The notes under the pieces: model-generated
Seen by the model: the letters and a program-made list of their open reading frames with translations, nothing else
The model's database searches: none
Told to the model about the DNA's origin: nothing
Made by a program: the position numbers and the translations under genes
Part shown: piece after piece, positions 25,187 to 33,818 of the stretch
How positions within the stretch are numbered: the first letter of the stretch is position 1
Layout: every line of letters begins with the position of its first letter
NCBI GenBank assembly: GCA_963662765.2
Contig: CAXXUP010000006.1
Span: forward strand, 186,001 to 250,000
Length of the DNA: 64,000 nucleotides
Origin: DATMXT01 sp963662765
Lineage (GTDB): Bacteria; Bacillota; Clostridia; Oscillospirales; Feifaniaceae
Direction: 5' to 3'

Positions 25187-26491
25187 ATGACATTACAGGA
25201 AAAAATCAAAGCCAAAACGATGTCGGTGGACGAGGCGCTTGCAAAGATTCCAGACGGAGCCATGATCGGCCTCGTGGGCGGTGCCTTGGAGCCTCAGGTC
25301 ATTTTAAAAAGCCTGCATACGATTTTGGACCGCATGACAAAGCCGGTCGTCATGTACGGCACCGGTTCGGCACACGACTACGAGTACATCTGCAACCCCA
25401 AGTATCAGGACAAGATGACCATCTGGTCCAACTTCTACGGACATCTCTGCCGCAGATACCATCCGGACGGGAACGTCTCCCTCATTCCGATTCACCTTCA
25501 CGCCAGCATGACCCGCTTCCTCGAGGTTTACACCCCGAACGTCGTGCTGCTCATGGGCACCGCGGTCGATAAGCACGGCTATGTCCGGTGCTCCTTCGGC
25601 GCATCCGAACTCCTCATGGCCGAGAAGGCCGACCTCGTCATCGCCGAGGTCAACCCGCAGATTCCCTATGTCTACGGTGAAAACGAGATCCACATCGACG
25701 ACATCGACTGCCTCATCGAGGTCGACTATCCAGCGAACTCTTTTGAGCCCGGCCCCCTTTCCGAAATTGATGTTGCCATCGGTAAGAACGTGGCCGAACT
25801 CGTGGAGGACGGCTCTACGATTCAGCTTGGTATCGGTGCCGTTCCGGATGCCGTTGCCCGTGCCTTCATGGACAAGAAGGACCTCGGCATTCACACCGAG
25901 ATGCTGACCTCCTCCATGGCGGATCTGGCACTGGCCGGCGTCATCACAGGCAAGAAAAAGACGCTGCACAAGGGCAAGATCGTCGGCACTTTCGCCCACG
26001 GCTCCACAAAGCTCTATGACTTTCTGGCCGACAACCCATCGGTCTACATGATGCCCTACCGTTACCTCAACAACCCCTGGGTTGTCGCCCAGAACTATAA
26101 GATGTGCTCCATCAACACCTGCATGGAGGTCGACCTCGTCGGACAGGTCTCCTCGGAGTCCATCGGGCCCCGGCAGTACTCCGGCACCGGCGGGCAAAAC
26201 GACACGGGCGAGGGCGCCATCCACGCACCGGGCGGCAAATCCATCATCGCCTTCCCCTCCTCGGTCGTCAAGAAGGACGGCACCCGCCTCTCCAAGATCA
26301 AGCCAATTTTGACCCCCGGCGCCATCGTCACGCTCTCCCGCAACAACATCGACTACCTTGTCACCGAATTCGGTGTGGCCCCCATGAAGGCCCGTACCGT
26401 CCGTCAGCGGGTCGACAACCTCATCGCGGTCGCCCACCCCGATTTCAGGGCCGAACTGCGCGCCGAGGCAAATCGCCTGATGCTCTGGTAA
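25187..26491 (+). CDS. Acyl-CoA:acetate CoA-transferase (butyryl/4-hydroxybutyryl type)
   Basis: The 434-residue family I CoA-transferase swaps CoA between an acyl-CoA and acetate, as in butyrate or 4-hydroxybutyrate fermentation. The active-site Glu is expected in GIHTEMLTSSMADLA. The GTGGQND segment and GAIVTLSRNNIDYLVTEFG are conserved landmarks of the AbfT/But subgroup. No other butyrate-pathway gene is adjacent, so the true acyl substrate cannot be set from context. The ATG follows AGAGGTGTAAT. Its own promoter and the strong terminator after it show that it is monocistronic. Confidence 0.88.
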   Translation: MTLQEKIKAKTMSVDEALAKIPDGAMIGLVGGALEPQVILKSLHTILDRMTKPVVMYGTGSAHDYEYICNPKYQDKMTIWSNFYGHLCRRYHPDGNVSLIPIHLHASMTRFLEVYTPNVVLLMGTAVDKHGYVRCSFGASELLMAEKADLVIAEVNPQIPYVYGENEIHIDDIDCLIEVDYPANSFEPGPLSEIDVAIGKNVAELVEDGSTIQLGIGAVPDAVARAFMDKKDLGIHTEMLTSSMADLALAGVITGKKKTLHKGKIVGTFAHGSTKLYDFLADNPSVYMMPYRYLNNPWVVAQNYKMCSINTCMEVDLVGQVSSESIGPRQYSGTGGQNDTGEGAIHAPGGKSIIAFPSSVVKKDGTRLSKIKPILTPGAIVTLSRNNIDYLVTEFGVAPMKARTVRQRVDNLIAVAHPDFRAELRAEANRLMLW

Positions 26492-26561
26492 ATATATATA
26501 AAATAAGCCGTCGACATCCGCATAAACGCGATTTTGCGATGCCTGTCGGAGACATGGAAAC

Positions 26562-26611
26562 AAAAAAAGAGCCGGAATTCAGTCAGCGCACTGGATTCCG
26601 GCTCTTTTTTT
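26562..26611 (+). terminator. Terminator of the CoA-transferase gene
   Basis: A long hairpin has arms AAAGAGCCGGAAT/ATTCCGGCTCTTT, a second small CAGT/ACTG extension, and T-runs on both sides. It is in the 308-base gap before the MarR gene. Confidence 0.93.
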
Positions 26612-26673
26612 GCGCGCCGCCTTTCAACTGCAAAAACAGTCGGCCCCGTCACTGACAATTTTTTTATGCACAC

Positions 26674-26703
26674 TTGTTTTTTTATACTAACATATATTAT
26701 AAT
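26674..26703 (+). promoter_or_regulatory. Sigma-A promoter of the MarR-ABC operon
   Basis: TTGTTT (26674-26679) and a perfect TATAAT (26698-26703) are 18 bp apart, inside an AT-rich stretch about 100 bases before the MarR start. I did not find a clear operator palindrome. Confidence 0.6.
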
Positions 26704-26799
26704 AAGACATCTGAAATTAAGACGGCTTATTTTTTTGACGGGCGGCACGCCATGTGCCCATCCGGCCGGAAAACAAGAAAAAGAGGGGAAAACGCTTTA

Positions 26800-27261
26800 A
26801 TGAGAGACGAATATCTCGAATTGTTGCACGAGGTGAACTACACCGCCGCCCTGTTCCGGCGCGCTTACAGTGCCGCATATGGCAGCCCTGAGCAAGAGCT
26901 GTTCGAAAAGAGCGGCAGCAGCAGCAAGCCGCACGGATACGGCAAGATCCTCGCCACGCTGTCCCGTGAGGACGGCATCACGCAGCACGAACTGGCGGGA
27001 CGGCTCAGCATTCGGCCGCAGTCGCTGACGGCGGCGCTGGCAAGGCTGGAGGATGCGGGCTATGTCACCCGACAGCGGGGCCCGCACGACAGACGCGAGC
27101 AGATCGTGCTCATCACGCCGCCAGGCCGCCAGCACAGCGAAAAGATAGAAAGCTGCCGCAGGCAGACGGCCGAAAAAATGTTCGCGTGCCTAACGGCTGA
27201 GGAGCGTGCGCAGCTGTGCGCGCTCTTGACCCGGGTGACTGAGCACTTCGAAAACAGCTGA
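26800..27261 (+). CDS. MarR-family transcriptional regulator
   Basis: The 153-residue winged-helix repressor has GKILATLSREDGITQHELAG and LSIRPQSLTAALARLEDAGY as its helix-turn-helix. The wing RQRGPHDRREQIVLITPPG is the standard D-x-R motif of the family. It is followed after 15 bases by two ABC exporter genes, so it probably controls their expression in response to a small, perhaps toxic, molecule. The start at 26800 follows AGAGGGGAAAACG. A longer frame from 26674 has no ribosome site and overlaps the promoter. Confidence 0.9.
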   Translation: MRDEYLELLHEVNYTAALFRRAYSAAYGSPEQELFEKSGSSSKPHGYGKILATLSREDGITQHELAGRLSIRPQSLTAALARLEDAGYVTRQRGPHDRREQIVLITPPGRQHSEKIESCRRQTAEKMFACLTAEERAQLCALLTRVTEHFENS

Positions 27262-27276
27262 GGAGGAGCCGCAGTT

Positions 27277-29118
27277 ATGTGGAAACTTTTTCGCCGGATG
27301 AACAGGCGAGATGCCGCCTACGGCGGCGTGTGTATCCTGTTCGCGGCGCTTCAGGTCTGGCTGGACCTGAAAATTCCGGACTATATGGCGGATATCACAA
27401 AGATGGTGGAGACAAAAGGGCCGACATCCGGCAGCATCTGGTGGCAGGGGGGAATGATGCTTTTCTGTGCACTGGGCAGCCTTGCGGCCGCCATCTTAAC
27501 CGGCCTCATGTCAGCCCGGCTTGCGGCAAGCTTCTCGCGTCAGCTGCGCGGCGAGATCTTCGACCGCGTGGAGGATTTCTCAATGGAGGAGATTAACCGC
27601 TTTTCAACTGCCTCCCTCATCACGCGCTCCACAAACGACATCACCCAGATTCAAAACCTTGTGGCACGCGGTTTCAACCAGTTCGTGCGCGCGCCGCTCG
27701 TCATCGCCATTGCATTTTTCAAAATTTCGAACCGCCAATGGCAGTGGTCGTCCATGACGGGCGCCGCGGTTTTCATGGTGGTGCTGGCGCTCATATTCGT
27801 CGTGAAATATGCCCACCCTAAGTTCCGCGCAATGCAGGAGCTCACCGACGATTTGAACACGGTCGCGCGTGAGAATCTCACCGGTATCCGCGTCATTCGC
27901 GCCTATAACGCCGAGCCCTATGAAGAGGATAAATTTGAAAAAGCGAACAAGCGCCTCACGCAAAACGCCTTGAAGGCGCGCCGCGGCATGCAGCTGATGC
28001 CGGCCATGAACGAATTTGCCAGCAACGTGCTGACGGTCGGCATCTACTGCTCGGGCGCATATATGATTGCACAGACGGCAGCCGCATCACAGCTTAACCT
28101 GTTCAGCGAAATGGTGGTGTTCTCCACGTATGCGGCCAAGATCATTCAGGGTTTCATGCGTCTGAACTTTATTTTCATGATGCTGCCGCGCGCGTCGGTA
28201 TCTGCGGCCCGCTTAAACGAGGTGTTGGACACGCAGCCCGTCGTCCGGGACGGGGAAAACACAGCCGGCATCGAAAAGGAAGAGGGAACCATCGAGTTTC
28301 GGTCCGTCCGTTTCCATTATCCGGATGCGCCCGAAGATGTGCTGACAGATATCTCCTTTGCCGCAAAGAAGGGTGAGACCATCGCGCTCATCGGTGCCAC
28401 AGGCAGCGGCAAGACCACCGTTGTAAACCTTTTGCTGCGCTTCTTCGACCCCGCGGGCGGACAGGTGCTTGTGGATGGGCGCGATGTGCGCGAATACACA
28501 CAGCAGTCGCTGCGCCGAAAACTGGGGTATGCGTCGCAGCAGGCCGTGCTGTTCACGGGTACGGTGCGTTCCAATGTCATCTACGGAGAAAAACCATGCG
28601 CAATGGCAGCGGCAGCCGGTATGGGGGCCGCTGCACAGGTCGGCGGGGATGACTCCGCAGCCGACGAAGCGGTTAAAAACGCACTGGAGATTGCACAGGC
28701 ATACGAGTTCGTCTCGACGATGCCGGACGGTATGGATGCGGCCATCACCCGCGGCGGCACGAATATATCGGGTGGGCAAAAACAGCGCATTTCCGTGGCG
28801 CGCACGGTATACCGCCGACCGGAGGTGTACATATTTGACGATACATTCTCCGAACTGGACTACAAAACCGACCGTGCCCTGCGCGCGGCGCTGAAACAGC
28901 GCACGGCGGGCGTCACCACCATCATCGTGGCGCAGCGCATCGGCACCATCCGTGAGGCCGATAAGATTCTCGTGCTGGACGACGGCAGGATTGTCGGTTC
29001 CGGTACGCATAGCGAACTGCTTAAGAACTGCAGCGTGTATCGTGAAATCGCACACACGCAGCTTTCGGAGGAGGAACTGCAGGAATGGCAAAGGACAGTT
29101 ATACCCTCGGACAGGTGA
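27277..29118 (+). CDS. Heterodimeric ABC exporter, half with a degenerate ATP site
   Basis: The 613-residue half-transporter has a six-helix membrane domain in residues 1-320 and a nucleotide-binding domain. Walker A is IGATGSGKTTVVNLLLRFF and the signature ISGGQKQRISVART. The Walker B region VYIFDDTFSELD has Asp where the catalytic Glu normally stands, the mark of the non-hydrolysing site in heterodimeric exporters. An Ala/Gly-rich insertion of about 25 residues after the Q-loop (following YGEKP) is unusual. It pairs with the next gene, whose start lies 34 bases inside this one. The substrate is unknown, probably a drug or peptide. Confidence 0.93.
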   Translation: MWKLFRRMNRRDAAYGGVCILFAALQVWLDLKIPDYMADITKMVETKGPTSGSIWWQGGMMLFCALGSLAAAILTGLMSARLAASFSRQLRGEIFDRVEDFSMEEINRFSTASLITRSTNDITQIQNLVARGFNQFVRAPLVIAIAFFKISNRQWQWSSMTGAAVFMVVLALIFVVKYAHPKFRAMQELTDDLNTVARENLTGIRVIRAYNAEPYEEDKFEKANKRLTQNALKARRGMQLMPAMNEFASNVLTVGIYCSGAYMIAQTAAASQLNLFSEMVVFSTYAAKIIQGFMRLNFIFMMLPRASVSAARLNEVLDTQPVVRDGENTAGIEKEEGTIEFRSVRFHYPDAPEDVLTDISFAAKKGETIALIGATGSGKTTVVNLLLRFFDPAGGQVLVDGRDVREYTQQSLRRKLGYASQQAVLFTGTVRSNVIYGEKPCAMAAAAGMGAAAQVGGDDSAADEAVKNALEIAQAYEFVSTMPDGMDAAITRGGTNISGGQKQRISVARTVYRRPEVYIFDDTFSELDYKTDRALRAALKQRTAGVTTIIVAQRIGTIREADKILVLDDGRIVGSGTHSELLKNCSVYREIAHTQLSEEELQEWQRTVIPSDR

Positions 29119-30935
29119 ATATGAACGCGCCCGGTGTCGGCGGACGCGGTCCCGGACGCATGCAGGCCGTGGAAAAGCCGAAAGACTTCAAAGGCGCCTG
29201 GAATATGCTGCTGCACTACTCGGGTCGGTACACGGTGATGTTGGCCGCTGCACTTGTCAGCGCCGTCGTCAGTGTGATTCTCAGCCTTGCGGGGCCTAGC
29301 AGGCTGAAGATCATCACAAATATGATCACGGATGGCATGAGCTCCGGCTGGGTCGATACCGCAAAGGTGCTGAATATCACAGTATTTCTGCTGATTTTGT
29401 ACGTTCTGAGCGGACTTCTCTCCTATGCGAGGTCATACCTGATGGCGACTTTTTCGCAGCTCATCTCGAAAACTCTGCGCACGGACATCTCCGCGAAGAT
29501 GAACCGCGTTCCGCTGGCCACGTTCGACAAGTCCTCTTTCGGAGATCTGCTCAGCCGCGTGACCAACGATGTGGACACCATCAGCGAATCGCTGAGCATG
29601 AGCCTCGGCGACCTTGTGACAGGCGTCACCACCTTTGTGCTGTGCGCCGTCATGATGCTGCGCATGAACGTACCGCTTGCGGCGGTGGCCATCCTCTCAA
29701 GCCTCATCGGTTTTGGGGCGATGCGGTACATCATCGGCCATTCGCAGAAGTACTTTGTGAGCCGCCAGCGGTATCTGGGCGAGATCAACGGCCACATTGA
29801 GGAGACTTATGCCGGGCACACCGTCGTGAAGGCATTCGGCGGTGAGCGTCAGTCCCGGGAAGAGTTTGCGCGGCTCAACGAGCTGCTGTTCGAAAATAAC
29901 TGGAAAAGTCAGTTTTACAGCGGAATCATGATGCCGGCCATGGAGTTTGTGGGAAATTTGGGATACCTTGCGGTGTGTGTCGCCGGCGCGTGGATGACAC
30001 AGCGCGGCGATATCGATTTCGGCACCATCGTGGCCTTCATTGTGTATGTAAAGCTGTTCACGCAGCCGATGGCTCATGTGGCAAACGCCGCCACCAGCCT
30101 GCAGTCGGCTGCGGCGGGCAGCGAGCGCGTGTTTGCGTATCTGAAAGAGCCTGAGATGGAAAATGAAGCGGGTAAGATCACCACAGCGGATCCGCGGGAC
30201 GCCGAGGTGGTGTTCGACCACGTGAAGTTCGGGTACACGCCGGACCGCACCATCATCCACGATTTTTCGTATCGCATCGCACCCGGGCAGAAAGTGGCCA
30301 TCGTCGGACCCACGGGTGCTGGCAAGACGACGCTCGTTAACCTGCTTATGCGCTTCTATGAGCCGGACGGCGGTTCCATTTCCATCGGCGGCGTCAAAAC
30401 TTCGGACATGACGCGCAAAGCCGTGCGCAGCATGTTCGGCATGGTGCTGCAAGACACTTGGCTGTTCGAAGGTACGGTGCGGGAGAACATCGCCTATTCG
30501 AAAAAGGACGTGACGGACGAGGAGATTCGAGAGGCCTGCAAGGCTGCGGGCATTCACCGATACATCATGTCGCTGCCCAAAGGCTACGATACGGTGCTTG
30601 GGGACACCTCCAACATGTCAGCCGGCCAGCGCCAGCTTTTTACCGTCGCGCGAACCATGGTTGCCGACGCTCCGCTGCTCATTTTGGACGAGGCCACAAG
30701 CTCTGTCGACACCCGCACGGAGCAACTTGTGCAAAAGGCCATGGAGCTGCTTACGAAGGGGCGCACTTCGTTTACCATTGCGCACCGGTTGTCCACTGTC
30801 CGCGACGCGGATATCATCCTCGTCATGAAAGACGGTGACATTGTGGAGAGCGGCAGCCACAGTGAGCTTCTGGCAAAGGGCGGTTTTTACGCGGAGCTGT
30901 GGCAAAGCCAATTCGTAAACGCCGAGGTCATCTGA
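29085..30935 (+). CDS. Heterodimeric ABC exporter, catalytic half
   Basis: The 616-residue partner half-transporter has an N-terminal extension of about 40 residues, Gly/Pro-rich, before the first membrane helix. Six membrane segments follow. Walker A is IVGPTGAGKTTLVNLLMRF, the signature MSAGQRQLFTVART, and Walker B LLILDEATSSVD carries the catalytic Glu. The Glu here and Asp in the other half predict one active and one degenerate ATP site. The ATG at 29085 follows GGAGGAACTGCAG. An ATG at 29121 just after the upstream stop is an alternative. The gene is the last of the MarR operon. Confidence 0.93.
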   Translation: MAKDSYTLGQVNMNAPGVGGRGPGRMQAVEKPKDFKGAWNMLLHYSGRYTVMLAAALVSAVVSVILSLAGPSRLKIITNMITDGMSSGWVDTAKVLNITVFLLILYVLSGLLSYARSYLMATFSQLISKTLRTDISAKMNRVPLATFDKSSFGDLLSRVTNDVDTISESLSMSLGDLVTGVTTFVLCAVMMLRMNVPLAAVAILSSLIGFGAMRYIIGHSQKYFVSRQRYLGEINGHIEETYAGHTVVKAFGGERQSREEFARLNELLFENNWKSQFYSGIMMPAMEFVGNLGYLAVCVAGAWMTQRGDIDFGTIVAFIVYVKLFTQPMAHVANAATSLQSAAAGSERVFAYLKEPEMENEAGKITTADPRDAEVVFDHVKFGYTPDRTIIHDFSYRIAPGQKVAIVGPTGAGKTTLVNLLMRFYEPDGGSISIGGVKTSDMTRKAVRSMFGMVLQDTWLFEGTVRENIAYSKKDVTDEEIREACKAAGIHRYIMSLPKGYDTVLGDTSNMSAGQRQLFTVARTMVADAPLLILDEATSSVDTRTEQLVQKAMELLTKGRTSFTIAHRLSTVRDADIILVMKDGDIVESGSHSELLAKGGFYAELWQSQFVNAEVI

Positions 30936-31027
30936 GCGTCGGGACACAGTTTGCGGCGGAAAACAGGGAACTTCGAGAATCGAAGGCAATAGTGATTGGC
31001 GATTCTGGCTGTGCCGATAAAAAAGAA

Positions 31028-31109
31028 ACGGCACGACTCAAAATTCGTGCCGTACTGGGAAATGGATCCCATTTTATTGTAAGGCCGCGGGCAAATGCCC
31101 GCGGCCTTT
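31028..31109. terminator. Two hairpins ending the ABC operon and the convergent permease gene
   Basis: The first hairpin has arms ACGGCACGA (31028-31036) and TCGTGCCGT (31045-31053). The second has arms AAGGCCGCGGGC/GCCCGCGGCCTT (31081-31108) with loop AAAT. Either could stop + strand reading. The second also suits the minus-strand gene ending at 31124. Confidence 0.8.
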
Positions 31110-31123
31110 ATTGCACATAAGCG

Positions 31124-32329
31124 CTAACTGTCGATGGATTCCACTTTGAAGCGGTCCTTTTCATAGGTTTCCGTTTCGATCGGCATGCTCTTTTTTTCAA
31201 GCCGGAGCCGGACAGAGTCGTTGAGGATTTTGTGCAGTAGCGCAAACAGCGGAACACCGAACAGCATGCCGAAGACACCGAGCAGACCGCCGAAGACCGT
31301 GACCGAGACGACGACCCACAGAGCCGAAATGCCGATGGAGTCCCCGAGAATCTTGGGGCCTAAAATGTTGCCGTCAAACTGCTGAAGTAAAATGATGAAG
31401 ACCGCATAGAGCACGGCCCGCGAGGGGTCAAGGAAAAGCATGAGGACGACGGTGGGAATGCCGCCGATAAAGGGGCCAAAGTAGGGGATGACATTGGTCA
31501 CACCGACAATGGTGGAGATCAGTGTCGTCTCTGGCATGCCCATAATGCTCATGCCAAAGTAGCAGATGAGGCCAATGATGAGGGAGTCGAGCAGTTTGCC
31601 GGTGATGAATCCGCCGAAAATGCGGTCTGCATCCTGTGCGATGTCGATGAGGCGATTGACTTTTCTTTGGGGCAAAAAGGCATACAGAAGCTTCTTGAAC
31701 TGACCTTTCAGATGCTCCTTGCTGTCGACGATATAGATGGAGAGCACCGTGCTGACAATCACATTGAAAACCGAGCTTGCCATTGAAAATGAGATGCCGA
31801 GCACCTGCGGAAGCCGGTCGGTAAGCCAGGCCCCGATACGGGTGAGTGCGGTGTCGGTCAAAGTCAGAATATCCTCGTTAGTCAGAGGTGCGTCAAGGAA
31901 TGGAATCATGTCGTAGAGGCGAACCGCAAAGCTGACGGTCTCCTTGAAGTATTCCGGACTGCGTTCTAAGAGGCCCCAGATGGAGGTCGCCAGCTGCGGG
32001 AGCACAACTGAGAAGAAGATGACCATGCCGGAGACGAGCACCGTATAGGAGAACATGACAGCTAAGGCGCGGCGGCGGCCGGGATCGGTCAGCTTCGGAA
32101 AGGCGGAATAGATAAAGGATTCTTCCACCCAGTCGATGACGGGAGAGATCAGGTAAGCCAGCGCAAAACCATAGAGGATCGGTTTTGCGATTCTGTAAAG
32201 TTTGCGGGAAACCGACATTACGGTCTGATAGTGGAACAAGAGCGCGTAGAAAAAAATGGAAATACAGAGGGCGAACGCGATATAAAGTGCGATTTCAAGG
32301 TATGTCTTATTCAACTTTTTCATATTCAT
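31124..32329 (-). CDS. AI-2E family permease
   Basis: The 401-residue protein has about eight hydrophobic segments, such as ALYIAFALCISIFFYALLF near the start and LWVVVSVTVFGGLLGVFGML near the end. Family landmarks are PYFGPFIGGIPTVVLMLF and the LQQFDGNILGPKILGDSIG segment. Members include YtvI and TqsA. Proposed roles are signal export or ion/proton antiport, and I would not choose between them. The start is ATG at 32329 or 32323. The promoter at 32393-32421 overlaps the 3' end of the amidase gene. Confidence 0.9.
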   Translation of the reverse strand: MNMKKLNKTYLEIALYIAFALCISIFFYALLFHYQTVMSVSRKLYRIAKPILYGFALAYLISPVIDWVEESFIYSAFPKLTDPGRRRALAVMFSYTVLVSGMVIFFSVVLPQLATSIWGLLERSPEYFKETVSFAVRLYDMIPFLDAPLTNEDILTLTDTALTRIGAWLTDRLPQVLGISFSMASSVFNVIVSTVLSIYIVDSKEHLKGQFKKLLYAFLPQRKVNRLIDIAQDADRIFGGFITGKLLDSLIIGLICYFGMSIMGMPETTLISTIVGVTNVIPYFGPFIGGIPTVVLMLFLDPSRAVLYAVFIILLQQFDGNILGPKILGDSIGISALWVVVSVTVFGGLLGVFGMLFGVPLFALLHKILNDSVRLRLEKKSMPIETETYEKDRFKVESIDS

Positions 32330-32392
32330 ACGCCCACCCCCTGCAATTAATGAGTTTAATCTCTATTTATACTTAATAATACAGTACACTTC

Positions 32393-32421
32393 ATACTACC
32401 GTAAGGCAGTTATTTTGTCAA
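32393..32421 (-). promoter_or_regulatory. Sigma-A promoter of the AI-2E permease gene
   Basis: On the minus strand TTGACA (32421-32416) and TAGTAT (32398-32393) are separated by 17 bp. The -35 box overlaps the stop codon of the amidase gene. Confidence 0.7.
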
Positions 32422-32948
32422 GACAAGTCAAGATAATTGGACACGCCGCAGGCGATTGCCCGCGCGTACTCGTCTCTGCAGGTGACACACCGGATACAAA
32501 GCGGAAACTCCACGACGATGCCGGCGCGGCCTGTGGCCTCCTGCACCTGCAGCACATCGCCGCACCGTTCCTCCATGCAGGGCAGGCCGCGGACCGTCAG
32601 CCCGATATCGGAAAGCCTCGCGGCGACGGATGCGGCAAGCGCTTCGGTTTTTGGACCTGCACCCGGCGCCCCGCCCACCGAGACATAGCAGGGGGTATTC
32701 CGCCTGCTGTGGTGGATGATGACGAGAGCGGTGGGCTCGCAGCGCAAAACCGCCGCCACCCGCCCTTCGGGAGGAAGCCGGCTGTCGCCCCGGTGGGAGC
32801 ACCGGACAACGCGCCCCTCAAGCTCAAGCAGACGGGCGGTTTTGTTGGAGACGCAGAGATTTTGCCTGCTTTCGCGAAGTCCCTGTGTGCATTCGCCGCG
32901 CCAGAGACCACCGTGGCCGGGATCAAGAAAAACACTTCTCATTTGCAT
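32418..32948 (-). CDS. N-acetylmuramoyl-L-alanine amidase (Amidase_3 type)
   Basis: The roughly 176-residue protein has the zinc amidase fold. It begins SVFLDPGHGGLWRG, where the His of DPGHGG is a zinc ligand, and continues with the Glu of LRESRQNL. IIHHSRRN stands where S-x-H-x-N is usual, and the C-terminal GIVVEFPLCIR holds the catalytic Glu of V-E. It cleaves the bond between muramic acid and the stem peptide. No signal peptide is visible, which would fit a sporulation or lysis role, or a start further upstream. Starts at 32954, 32948 and 32942 are all near an AGGAG. The frame stays open into the 39-bp repeat behind it. His-His in IIHH is unusual. Confidence 0.72.
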   Translation of the reverse strand: MQMRSVFLDPGHGGLWRGECTQGLRESRQNLCVSNKTARLLELEGRVVRCSHRGDSRLPPEGRVAAVLRCEPTALVIIHHSRRNTPCYVSVGGAPGAGPKTEALAASVAARLSDIGLTVRGLPCMEERCGDVLQVQEATGRAGIVVEFPLCIRCVTCRDEYARAIACGVSNYLDLS

Positions 32949-33039
32949 CTGCATCCACTCCTGCATCTCGTAAGCTGTGAGCCGAGCCATAAGAGCTCGG
33001 GGGGCAGGGAGTCGTAAAAGTAGAGCCGCCGAAATCCGG

Positions 33040-33180
33040 GGCAGCAAAACGGCGGAACACGTCCGCCGCATGAACCCTGCCCGGAAAACGGCGGAAAGCA
33101 TTTGCCGCGTGAACCCCGCCCGAAAAACGGAGGAACGCATCCGCCGCATGAACCCTGCCCGAAGAGCGGCGGAATGGGGC
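33040..33180. repeat. 39-bp repeat, about three copies
   Basis: Related units of about 39 bp, each with CCGCATGAACCCTGCCCG or a close variant followed by AAAACGGCGGAA, occur from about 33059 to 33175, with a shorter degenerate part before. All three minus-strand frames and one plus frame stay open. One minus frame reads PPLFGQGSCGGCV, PPFFGRGSRGKCF, PPFSGQGSCGGRV, a 13-residue Gly/Pro/Cys repeat. Confidence 0.8.
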
Positions 33181-33300
33181 TGCCGGACTTGAGGGCGCGT
33201 CCGAGCACTTGTCTTACTTGACTGTTTCTTCTCATTTGTTTGTTGATGATATAGACCACCCCGTGACCATCATATGCCGCTTTTCGGGGCCCTGTTCCTG

Positions 33301-33329
33301 TTGACGGTCGCCCTTTGGTGAAGTATAAT
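33301..33329 (+). promoter_or_regulatory. Sigma-A promoter of the kinase-dehydrogenase-aldolase operon
   Basis: TTGACG (33301-33306) and a perfect TATAAT (33324-33329) are separated by 17 bp, 48 bases before the first gene. Confidence 0.85.
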
Positions 33330-33377
33330 GTTCTCATTAAAAAAGACCACAGACATAAACTTTATGGAGGAATACAC

Positions 33378-33818
33378 ATGACAAGGGCGGAAAAAGCGAC
33401 GGACCTCATGCTGAAAGACAATTTTTCGTGTTCGCAGGCAGTGCTGGAAGTGTTTTGCGATGATTTTGGAGTCGACATCATGACGGCCCGGCAGCTCTCG
33501 GCCATGTTTGGCGGCGGGCTAAAAAGGGGCGGCATCTGCGGCGTTGTGACGGGCGGCCTCATGGTGCTTGGCCTCAAGTACGGCCAGACTGTGCCCAACG
33601 ATATGGAAACAAAGAAGGCGTCGGGGCCGATCGCAAGAGAATTTGTGAGCCGGTTTGAGGCCAAGGATCACCGCATGGACTGCGAGACGCTGCTTGGGGT
33701 CAACACCTCCACGCCGGAAGGCGCAGCTTATGCAAAAGAGCACGACCTTCACCGCGTCGTCTGCGCAGGCCTCGTGAAGGATGCCGTTGAGATTCTCGAG
33801 GACATGCTCGGATTATGA
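33378..33818 (+). CDS. C_GCAxxG_C_C family redox-type protein
   Basis: The 146-residue protein fits the C_GCAxxG_C_C family. An N-terminal FSCSQAVLEVFCDDFG has the first cysteines, then MFGGGLKRGGICGVVTGGLMVLGLKYG, and later single cysteines in RMDCETLLG and RVVCAGLVKDAVE. The family is thought to be redox-active or metal-binding and often appears beside transporters or oxidoreductases. Its role in this sugar operon is not known. The ATG at 33378 follows TATGGAGGAATACAC. The stop overlaps the kinase start by 4 bases. Confidence 0.88.
   Translation: MTRAEKATDLMLKDNFSCSQAVLEVFCDDFGVDIMTARQLSAMFGGGLKRGGICGVVTGGLMVLGLKYGQTVPNDMETKKASGPIAREFVSRFEAKDHRMDCETLLGVNTSTPEGAAYAKEHDLHRVVCAGLVKDAVEILEDMLGL

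Noticed and set aside
25304..26563. 419-codon minus-strand ORF antisense to the CoA-transferase
   Set aside because: It is the same GC-driven shadow, with no recognisable domains and no ribosome site.
32977..33192. 71-codon plus-strand ORF over the 39-bp repeat
   Set aside because: It is an Arg-rich readout of the repeat with no ribosome site.
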